Made by a program: the position numbers and the translations under genes. Under the pieces are notes generated by a model, which searched no databases, was not told the origin of the DNA, and saw only the letters and a list, made by a program, of their open reading frames with translations. A DNA stretch of 11,772 nucleotides from Chloroflexota bacterium (lineage in GTDB: Bacteria; Chloroflexota; Anaerolineae; Anaerolineales; DRMV01): the NCBI GenBank assembly GCA_013153335.1, contig JAADEP010000165.1:1-11772 (forward strand). Reading direction: 5' to 3'. Shown here piece after piece: positions 1 through 5,623 of this stretch (the first letter of the stretch is position 1; every line of letters starts with the position of its first letter).

Positions 1-66
1 CACACGTGGCGCCGCATCGGCAAGACGGTGGTGCCCGCGGTCAGCGACTTGGAGTCCTTGGACTAA
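1..66 (+). CDS. actC: C-terminal end of probable ACIII subunit ActC (partial)
   Basis: An open frame enters from the left edge in frame 1 and ends at TAA 64-66, giving 21 residues that end in VSDLESLD. The tail is too short to identify by itself. The call rests on position: in ACIII operons (actA-B-C-D-E-F) the gene before actD is actC, the NrfD-like integral membrane subunit that binds quinol. The ribosome-binding site of actD (AAGGAGG, 65-71) overlaps this stop codon, so the two genes are tightly coupled. The identity of this fragment is inferred from context only. Confidence 0.5.
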   Translation, partial: HTWRRIGKTVVPAVSDLESLD

Positions 67-78
67 GGAGGCCGGGCT

Positions 79-636
79 ATGGCAGGCGAGTATTACAGCC
101 GTTACGCGCCGCGCATGTATATGGCGTTGTTTGACGATATGGAGCAGGTGCCGCCCGCGCTGGATAAGCTGCGGGAGCTCGGCATCGACGACGAGCACAT
201 GCAGGTGCAATCGGGCGTCCCGATTGCCAGCAGCATCTTGGGTCGGCCTCGCATCTTCACCGCGGTGCCCAAGTATGGCCTCGTAGGCTCGTTCCTGGGC
301 TTTCTCTCAGGCCTGTTCTTCACCCACGGGACCGCGGCCCTTTACCCCCTGTACGTCGGCGGGATGCCGCTGTTCGCGATCCCGCCCAGCCTGGTGTTGC
401 TCTTTGAGCTCACCATGCTGGGCCTGCTCATCGCCACCTTCATCGGCGTGTTGGTGGAATCGCTCCTCCCGCCTGTGCCCATCTTTGGCGAGCAGCGGGT
501 CTATCACCCTGCAGTGAGCGACAGCGCCATCGCGGTCTTCTTCCAGGCGCCCCATGAGATCGGCCAACGGGCTTTGCAGGCCCTCAAAGCCATGGGCGCG
601 CGCGAGGCCAAGGAAACGGAGGGTGTGTTCGTATGA
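79..636 (+). CDS. actD: Alternative complex III membrane subunit ActD (DUF3341 family)
   Basis: This 185-residue protein looks like a DUF3341/ActD subunit of the quinol-oxidising alternative complex III. It has a soluble N-terminal part of about 60 residues (MYMALFDDMEQVPPALDKL, a ferredoxin-like fold in the family). Two membrane segments follow, at roughly 66-93 (YGLVGSFLGFLSGLFF) and 104-131 (LVLLFELTMLGLLIATFIGV), then a soluble tail of about 55 residues. A hydrophobic hairpin joined by a short loop with GGMPLFAIPPS is characteristic of the family. ActD carries no cofactor and helps pack the complex in the membrane. The start at 79 has an AAGGAGG site 7 nt upstream. The stop overlaps the actE start as ATGA (633-636), a sign of translational coupling. 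Family assignment is from recognition of the pattern, not a database search. Confidence 0.87.
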   Translation: MAGEYYSRYAPRMYMALFDDMEQVPPALDKLRELGIDDEHMQVQSGVPIASSILGRPRIFTAVPKYGLVGSFLGFLSGLFFTHGTAALYPLYVGGMPLFAIPPSLVLLFELTMLGLLIATFIGVLVESLLPPVPIFGEQRVYHPAVSDSAIAVFFQAPHEIGQRALQALKAMGAREAKETEGVFV

Positions 637-1121
637 AAGGGCTACGCTTACTCGTCATCCTGACGTTGCTGGGTGCCCCCGCGATCGTGGGGTTGCTGTT
701 CACCTATGAAATCATCAAGGTGGACTGGATCAGCATGATGGAGGACCAGCCCTCCTTCCGACCCATGGAAGACCCGTTGCCCATCCCGGCCGAGTCGGTG
801 CCGTTTATGGCCGACTACGTGCAGTACGTGCCGCCGGTGAACCCAGTGCCCGCGGATGAGGTCTCGCTGGAGCGCGGCAAGGTGCTGTACGACATCCACT
901 GCGCGGTGTGCCACGGTCCGCAGGGCAAGGGCGATGGGTACATGGCCCAATTCGACATGCAGCCCGCCGACCTGACCGCGAGCGCGCTCGACGACGCGGG
1001 GATGTTCCTCTTTGTGACCAACGGTACGCCCAACATGCCCCCCATGCGGGAAAGCCTGACCGTGCGAGACCGGTGGGACGTGATCAACTACGTCCGCCAC
1101 GTCTTGCAGGGCCAGAAATAG
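633..1121 (+). CDS. actE: Alternative complex III mono-haem cytochrome c subunit ActE
   Basis: This is a 162-residue protein with an N-terminal hydrophobic segment (about residues 4-23, LRLLVILTLLGAPAIVGLLF). It acts as signal or anchor and puts the rest on the periplasmic or outer face. A class I cytochrome c domain follows: haem-binding CAVCH at residues 90-94 and likely axial Met135 or Met138 in NMPPM, then the C-terminal helix WDVINYVRHVL. The sequence LERGKVLYDIHCAVCHG is typical of ActE and related small cytochromes. In ACIII the subunit takes electrons from the Fe-S/haem chain (ActB/ActA) and passes them to an oxidase or soluble carrier. The gene overlaps actD by 4 nt and has a GGAGGG site (618-623) inside actD. 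The next gene starts 24 nt downstream, so it belongs to the same operon. Confidence 0.85.
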   Translation: MKGLRLLVILTLLGAPAIVGLLFTYEIIKVDWISMMEDQPSFRPMEDPLPIPAESVPFMADYVQYVPPVNPVPADEVSLERGKVLYDIHCAVCHGPQGKGDGYMAQFDMQPADLTASALDDAGMFLFVTNGTPNMPPMRESLTVRDRWDVINYVRHVLQGQK

Positions 1122-1145
1122 GCCGGAAGGAGGAGGTAGCCAGTC

Positions 1146-1775
1146 ATGCAGCGCAAGCAATGGATACTCCTGGTTGTGCTGGGCCTGCTGATGGCCTTGG
1201 GGGTAACGGGGTGCGGCATGATGGGCGCGCCGGATTTCGCCCGCGCGGTGCACACGCCCATCCCGACGTTGCCCCCCGCGACGTTGCCGCCCGAACCGAC
1301 CCCGACGCCCATGCCCACGCCCGAGCCGGGTGAGGCGGCTACGCCCAAATGCCGCGCGTACGCCGTGGATGTGCTCGGCGCGTGGGTGAACGCGGGTATG
1401 CCCAAGGATGAGCCGTTCACGTTCACCGACCTGGACGGCAAGACGTGCCAGGCCACGTTCGAGGACGACGTGTTGCCCTTGTTCACCCAGCCGAACACGT
1501 TCTACGAGGGCTCCATCCAATGCACCGTGTGCCACAACAAGGCTGCGGTGGAAGGCGGTTCCAACGCGAGCCTGAGCCTGGAGACCTACGAGGACATCCT
1601 GGCCGGTTCCTACCGACCCAGCCCCAACGAGAAAGGCAACGACATCCTCGGCGGTGGCAATTGGGAGCAGTCCATCCTTTACGAACGGCTCGTGGTCAAG
1701 AAGGACATGCCTTTAGGCCGTCCGCCGAGTGCTGAGGATAAAGTCCTCGAGATCGGCACGCCGGTCGAAGAGTAA
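1146..1775 (+). CDS. Mono-haem cytochrome c lipoprotein, last gene of the ACIII operon
   Basis: This 209-residue protein begins with a lipoprotein signal: QRK, a hydrophobic run, then lipobox GVTGC with lipidated Cys23. A Thr/Pro-rich spacer (about residues 37-63) holds the rest away from the membrane. The C-terminal domain carries one haem-binding motif, CTVCH (residues 126-130), preceded by EDDVLPLF, as in cytochrome domains of the 'DVxPIF..CxxCH' type. Met188 in KKDMPLG is a candidate axial ligand. Cys69 and Cys101 are two extra cysteines that could form a disulfide. A strong AGGAGG site (1131-1136) precedes the start by 9 nt, and a terminator follows the stop by 10 nt. It is probably an accessory electron acceptor or carrier for ACIII, which is inferred from the operon. 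I do not recognise it as a named Act subunit. actF would be the usual next gene but is absent here. Confidence 0.8.
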   Translation: MQRKQWILLVVLGLLMALGVTGCGMMGAPDFARAVHTPIPTLPPATLPPEPTPTPMPTPEPGEAATPKCRAYAVDVLGAWVNAGMPKDEPFTFTDLDGKTCQATFEDDVLPLFTQPNTFYEGSIQCTVCHNKAAVEGGSNASLSLETYEDILAGSYRPSPNEKGNDILGGGNWEQSILYERLVVKKDMPLGRPPSAEDKVLEIGTPVEE

Positions 1776-1785
1776 ACCGCCTGAA

Positions 1786-1820
1786 ACAGTGGCCCGCGCG
1801 AGCGGGCCACTGTACGTTTT
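1786..1820 (+). terminator. Rho-independent terminator of the ACIII operon
   Basis: A perfect 12-bp stem, ACAGTGGCCCGC (1786-1797) with GCGGGCCACTGT (1802-1813), closes over a GCGA tetraloop. ACG and TTTT (1817-1820) follow. The hairpin begins 10 nt after the stop codon of the cytochrome lipoprotein gene. The T-run is short, but stem strength and position support termination. Confidence 0.85.
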
Positions 1821-1932
1821 GGGCCCGCCGCGTAGCCGGATACCGTCTGCACGACCTGACGGCGACGTCCTTTGGGCAGACGTTCGGAAGGATCGGGGAA
1901 GAGAGCCCGCTGCTGCCGACCCCATGTGTTTC

Positions 1933-1938
1933 GGGAGG
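1933..1938 (+). promoter_or_regulatory. Ribosome-binding site of ppdK
   Basis: GGGAGG lies 7 nt before the ATG at 1946 and fixes this start for ppdK. In the leader between the upstream terminator and this site (1821-1932) I see no convincing -35/-10 pair and no riboswitch motif. Confidence 0.7.
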
Positions 1939-1945
1939 GTGCATC

Positions 1946-4696
1946 ATGACGACGAAACGTTGGGTGTATCGGTTTCAAGATCTGCCTTTGCTCAAGCAAG
2001 AGGTCGGCGACGATCCCGAGGCCATCCGTTCGGTATTGGGCGGCAAAGGGGCAGGCCTGGCCGAAATGACGTACGCGGGCTTGCCCGTGCCCCCAGGGTT
2101 TACCATCACCACCGAGGCGTGCCGCTATTACCTCAGCCACGACGAGCAGCTCCCGCCCGGCCTGTGGGACCAGGTACTGGAGGCCCTCAAGGACGTGGAA
2201 GCCCAGACGGGCAAGCGCTTCGGCGACCCAGAGAAGCCCCTTTTGGTCTCGGTGCGCTCGGGGGCCAAGGTTTCCATGCCCGGCATGATGGATACCGTGC
2301 TCAACGTGGGCCTGACCGACGTTTCGGCCCAGGGCATGATCGCGCTCACCGGGGACGAGCGCTTTGTGTACGACGCGTACCGTCGGCTGATCCAGATGTA
2401 CGGTTCCATCGTCCTCGGCATCCCCGAGGACGCGTTTGAGAACGTGCTCAAGGTCCTCAAGCACCAAAAGGGCGCGAAGGAAGACACCGACCTGGACGCG
2501 GCCGCGCTGCGCGAATTGGTCGAACGTTACAAAGCCGTGGTCCAGGCCTTCACCGGCCAGGACTTCCCGCAAGACCCGTACGAGCAGCTGCGCCTGGCGG
2601 TCGAGGCCGTCTTCCGCTCGTGGAACAGCAAGCGCGCGCAGGACTACCGCCGCGAGGCTGGCATCCCCGACGACCTGGGCACCGCGGTCAACATCGTGGC
2701 CATGGTCTTTGGCAACATGGGCTGGGATAGCGGGACGGGCGTCGCGTTCACGCGCAACCCCAGCACGGGCGAGAAGGAGATTTGGGGCGAGTATCTGCTC
2801 AACGCGCAGGGCGAGGATGTGGTCGCGGGCATCCGCACGCCGTCGCCCATTCAGAAGATGGCCGAAGAGTTGCCCCAGGTGTATGCGCAGCTCCTCGACA
2901 TTGTGGACCGCCTCGAGCGCTACTACCGCGACATGCAGGATATTGAGTTCACCATCGAGCGGGGCAAGCTGTGGATGCTTCAAACCCGCACGGGCAAGCG
3001 CACCGCACGCGCGGCGGTCAAGATTGCCGTGGATATGGCCAACGAGGGCTTGATTTCGCGCGAAGAGGCCGTGTTGCGCATCCACCCCGACCAGGTCGAC
3101 GCGCTCTTGCATCCCCAGTTCCCGCCCGAAGCGCTCGAGCAGGCCCGCCGGGAGGACCTGCTCATTGCCAAAGGCGTGCCCGCGTCGCCGGGCGCAGCCG
3201 TGGGCCGGGTGTATTTCGACGCGGATACGGCCGAGCGCATGGCCAAGGAAGAGGGCGTGCCCGTCATCATGGTGCGCCCCTTCACCAAGCCCGACGACGT
3301 CCACGGTATGATCGCGTCCCAGGGCATCTTGACCAGCGAAGGCGGCGCGACCAGCCACGCGGCCGTGGTCGCGCGCCAGTTTGGCATCCCCGCGGTGGTG
3401 GGCGCGAGCGGGCTGCGCATCGACCTCAAGCGCCGACGCATGATCGCGGACGACGTCATCGTGCGCGAGGGCGATTGGATCTCCCTGGACGGGAGCACGG
3501 GCGAGGTTTTTCTGGGCCAGCTGCCCACGGTCAAGCCCGAGCTCGAAGAGCAGACCGATCTGCTCACGCTGCTGGACTGGGCCGATGAGATCGCGGCGCG
3601 GCCCGGCATGCGCCAGGGTCCCGAAGGCTGGCCCACGCGCGGGCTGGAGGTCTGGGCCAACGCGGACAGCAAGGAGGACGCGCTGCGCGCGCGGCGCTAT
3701 GGCGCGAAAGGCATCGGCCTGGCCCGCACGGAGCACATGTTCTTCGCGCCCGACCAGCTGGCCATCGTGCAGCGCTTCATCCTGGCCGAGTCCGACGAAG
3801 AGCGCCGGGTGCTTTTGGAGCAGCTCCTGCCGTACCAGCGGCAGGTGTTCGAGGGCTTGTTCGAGGCCATGGATGGCTATCCGGTGATCATCCGGCTGCT
3901 GGACCCGCCGCTGCACGAGTTCTTGCCCTCGCTAGAGCAGCTGATCGAAGAGATTGCGCGGCTCAAGGCCCGGGGCGAAACCCAGGGCCTGGCGGAGAAA
4001 GAAGCCCTGCTGGCGCGGGTACGGGCGCTCCACGAGAGCAACCCCATGATGGGTTTGCGTGGGGTGCGCTTGAGCGTGCTGCGGCCCGAGATCGTGGAGA
4101 TGCAAGTGCGCGCGATCTTCGAAGCCGCGGCCAACGCGGCCTCGCGCGGGATCGAGGTCAAGCCTGAGGTCATGATCCCGCTGGTGAGCCACGTCAACGA
4201 ACTCAAGTTCATCCAGCCGCGGCTCGAGGCCGTCGCGCAGCAGGTGATGAAAGAGCGCGGGGTGAATTTCCCGTACAAGTTCGGCACCATGATCGAAATC
4301 CCGCGCGCGGCCCTGACCGCGGGCGAGATCGCGCAGGTCGCGGAATTCTTCTCCTTTGGTACCAACGACCTCACGCAAATGACCTTTGGCTTCAGCCGCG
4401 ACGACGCGGAGCGGTCCTTCCTCGCGCATTACATCGAAGAAGGCCTGCTGCAGCGCAACCCCTTCCAGACCATCGATCGGGAGGGCGTGGGCCGGCTGAT
4501 GCGCGTCGCGGTGCGCGAGGGCCGCGAAGCCCGGCCCGACCTGGAAGTGGGCATTTGCGGCGAGCACGGCGGCGATCCGGACAGCATCGAATTCTGCCAC
4601 CTCATCGGCCTGAATTACGTGAGCTGTTCGCCCTTCCGGGTGCCCGTCGCGCGGCTGGCCGCGGCCCAGGCCGCGCTCAAACACAAACCCGCGTGA
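1946..4696 (+). CDS. ppdK: Pyruvate phosphate dikinase
   Basis: This 916-residue enzyme interconverts pyruvate + ATP + Pi with PEP + AMP + PPi in the cytoplasm. The family is usually about 870-900 residues, so it is full length. The N-terminal ATP-grasp domain shows GGKGAGLAEM (about 32-41) and SVRSGAKVSMPGMMDTVLN. The swivelling phosphohistidine domain carries GGATSHAAVVAR with catalytic His471. Thr469, two residues before it, is the position targeted by the PPDK regulatory protein in organisms that have one. The C-terminal PEP/pyruvate TIM barrel shows NPMMGLRGVR, FGTNDLTQMTFG and the terminal VSCSPFRVPVARLAAAQAAL with catalytic Cys894. Where the best-known enzymes have GGMTSH, this one has GGATSH; the spacing and all active-site residues are kept. 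The gene is a single transcription unit between two hairpins. Direction (glycolytic with PPi, or gluconeogenic) cannot be told from sequence. Confidence 0.96.
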   Translation: MTTKRWVYRFQDLPLLKQEVGDDPEAIRSVLGGKGAGLAEMTYAGLPVPPGFTITTEACRYYLSHDEQLPPGLWDQVLEALKDVEAQTGKRFGDPEKPLLVSVRSGAKVSMPGMMDTVLNVGLTDVSAQGMIALTGDERFVYDAYRRLIQMYGSIVLGIPEDAFENVLKVLKHQKGAKEDTDLDAAALRELVERYKAVVQAFTGQDFPQDPYEQLRLAVEAVFRSWNSKRAQDYRREAGIPDDLGTAVNIVAMVFGNMGWDSGTGVAFTRNPSTGEKEIWGEYLLNAQGEDVVAGIRTPSPIQKMAEELPQVYAQLLDIVDRLERYYRDMQDIEFTIERGKLWMLQTRTGKRTARAAVKIAVDMANEGLISREEAVLRIHPDQVDALLHPQFPPEALEQARREDLLIAKGVPASPGAAVGRVYFDADTAERMAKEEGVPVIMVRPFTKPDDVHGMIASQGILTSEGGATSHAAVVARQFGIPAVVGASGLRIDLKRRRMIADDVIVREGDWISLDGSTGEVFLGQLPTVKPELEEQTDLLTLLDWADEIAARPGMRQGPEGWPTRGLEVWANADSKEDALRARRYGAKGIGLARTEHMFFAPDQLAIVQRFILAESDEERRVLLEQLLPYQRQVFEGLFEAMDGYPVIIRLLDPPLHEFLPSLEQLIEEIARLKARGETQGLAEKEALLARVRALHESNPMMGLRGVRLSVLRPEIVEMQVRAIFEAAANAASRGIEVKPEVMIPLVSHVNELKFIQPRLEAVAQQVMKERGVNFPYKFGTMIEIPRAALTAGEIAQVAEFFSFGTNDLTQMTFGFSRDDAERSFLAHYIEEGLLQRNPFQTIDREGVGRLMRVAVREGREARPDLEVGICGEHGGDPDSIEFCHLIGLNYVSCSPFRVPVARLAAAQAALKHKPA

Positions 4697-4722
4697 CCCC
4701 AGCCCGAACCCCGTGCGCGCTT

Positions 4723-4749
4723 GGGGCGCCGAATCCGGCGCCCCGGTTT
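4723..4749 (+). terminator. Probable terminator hairpin after ppdK
   Basis: A perfect 9-bp stem, GGGGCGCCG (4723-4731) with CGGCGCCCC (4736-4744), closes over AATC, starting 26 nt past the ppdK stop. Only GGTTTG follows, so the U-tract is weak. It is a terminator-like hairpin rather than a textbook intrinsic terminator. Confidence 0.6.
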
Positions 4750-4981
4750 GAGCCTCGGCGCATGCCGGGCCGAAGGCCGACGAATCGGCTTGTGGCTGAG
4801 GCAGGGGCTGGGCTCGCCTTGACCTAGCCCATGATGACAGTGCAATCTACAAGCAGCTCGAGTTGGCCTGGGGAAGACCCGAGGCCATACCACAAGTCAG
4901 GCGAAAATCGAAAAGGCTCTCGATGGTGGGATGGGCATCCCGTCTCTTTCAACCTCAGGAGGAGCTGCGCGGGTCGGACCT

Positions 4982-5018
4982 GTGGATAACAGCATCCCGG
5001 TGTCAATCTCTGGATAAA
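4982..5018. promoter_or_regulatory. Pair of DnaA-box-like sites
   Basis: TGTGGATAA (4982-4990) is the exact complement of the consensus DnaA box TTATCCACA. TCTGGATAA (5010-5018) differs from it at one base. Both have the same orientation and start 28 bp apart, in intergenic DNA. No AT-rich unwinding element and no dnaA, dnaN or parA gene is nearby, so this is unlikely to be oriC. It could be a DnaA titration or regulatory site, or chance. Confidence 0.3.
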
Positions 5019-5106
5019 CGTAGCGCTCGCTCAAGAGGCCATCATGTGTGCTACGCGCGTGGGCATACATCACGCGGCGACGTTGAGCGCGCCGGCCTGC
5101 TCCCTA

Positions 5107-5170
5107 GCGGGCGGATTTGGCCGCCCGCGGGGCAGGGCGGGCAGGCCAGCGTAGGTTCCGCCGCCCGCGG
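5107..5170. repeat. GC-rich hairpin and 10-bp direct repeat
   Basis: GCGGGCGG (5107-5114) pairs perfectly with CCGCCCGC (5121-5128) around an ATTTGG loop. The 10-mer CCGCCCGCGG occurs at 5121-5130 and again at 5161-5170, exactly 40 bp apart. No T-run follows, so it does not look like an intrinsic terminator. The second copy lies about 47 bp upstream of the T-box -35 element. Confidence 0.4.
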
Positions 5171-5216
5171 CATGGGCTTCGACAAGATTTGCCTGCACCC
5201 TCTAGCTCGCAAAAGC

Positions 5217-5245
5217 TTGACAGCGGGCGGGGGGAGCAGTAGAAT
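5217..5245 (+). promoter_or_regulatory. Sigma-70-type promoter of the T-box/trpB2 unit
   Basis: TTGACA (5217-5222) is a perfect -35 element. TAGAAT (5240-5245) is a 5-of-6 -10 element, and the spacer is the optimal 17 bp. Transcription would begin near 5251-5253, about 20 nt before the base of T-box Stem I. This is the clearest promoter in the window. Confidence 0.87.
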
Positions 5246-5251
5246 TGGGCG

Positions 5252-5577
5252 CAAATTCCGTAAGGGAAAGGCGAGGATGAGGGCGAGTAGGTGCCGAAAC
5301 GGCGCCCCAGAGAGCCGGGAGTAGGTGGGAGCCCGGTGCGTACGCCGGCACCGAATGGGCCTCGGAGCCGCAGGACGAACAGCCTCGCACGGGCTAAGTA
5401 GTCTGAGCCGCTTGGCCCCCGTTAACGGGCCCCGGTATCGGGCGTATGTCCTATCCATGCGTCCTGTACCGAGTTGAGGTGAGGCGTGGCCCCAAATCGG
5501 GCTTACGCCTAACTGGGGTGGCACCGCGGGACGTTCGGCGCCCCGTCCCCATGAGGGACGGGGCGCTTTTGTGTTTT
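5252..5577 (+). promoter_or_regulatory. Tryptophan-specific T-box riboswitch (transcriptional)
   Basis: The leader senses uncharged tRNA-Trp and lets trpB2 be transcribed when charging is low. Stem I closes with GCGAGG (5271-5276) and CCTCGC (5383-5388). The specifier loop is formed by AGTA (5286-5289) on the 5' side and GAA-TGG on the 3' side. A 7-bp helix stacks directly above it (GGTGCCG 5290-5296 with CGGCACC 5346-5352). The specifier codon is TGG (5356-5358), read by tRNA-Trp, followed by the usual GCCTCGGAG. The AGAGAG Stem I motif lies at 5309-5314. Stem III is AGGCGT (5482-5487) with ACGCCT (5505-5510). The T-box sequence TGGCACCGCG is at 5519-5528. Its fourth base C can pair with G73, the usual bacterial tRNA-Trp discriminator. 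The antiterminator (GGG 5516-5518 with CCC 5542-5544, GCG 5526-5528 with CGC 5539-5541) competes with the terminator at 5538-5577. Confidence 0.95.
5538..5577 (+). terminator. Conditional terminator of the T-box
   Basis: A perfect 12-bp stem, GCGCCCCGTCCC (5538-5549) with GGGACGGGGCGC (5555-5566), closes over CATGA. TTTTGTGTTTT (5567-5577) follows. Its 5' arm overlaps the 3' strand of the antiterminator, so the two folds exclude each other. That is the expected T-box switch geometry. Confidence 0.93.
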
Positions 5578-5623
5578 CGACCCGCTCGCTTTGGTCTATC
5601 ATCCTTATTCAGGAGGTCCTGCC

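Larger units (their letters stand above)
4750..5216 (+). other. Non-coding stretch between ppdK and the T-box promoter
   Basis: I see no convincing gene in these roughly 470 bases. Open frames here have no ribosome-binding site, contain ordinary low-complexity Arg/Gly/Ser-rich shadow sequence, and one runs straight into the T-box leader. The stretch holds two DnaA-box-like sites (4982-5018), a small GGGATG/CATCCC palindrome near 4930-4943, and GC-rich repeats (5107-5170). No tRNA T-arm or known structured-RNA signature was found, though an unrecognised small RNA cannot be excluded. Confidence 0.5.

Noticed and set aside
1679..3916. A 745-codon open frame on the minus strand, antisense to ppdK
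   Set aside because: It is a mirror of the GC-biased codon pattern of ppdK. The plus strand encodes every PPDK signature, while the antisense product is His/Arg/Leu-rich with no domain and no ribosome-binding site.
4863..5324. A 153-codon plus-strand frame between ppdK and the T-box
   Set aside because: No ribosome-binding site, no recognisable domain, and it crosses the T-box promoter and the 5' half of Stem I, which are strongly supported.
5591..5623. An upstream in-frame TTG start for trpB2
   Set aside because: No ribosome-binding site before it, whereas AGGAGG sits 7 nt before the ATG at 5624, right after the T-box terminator.
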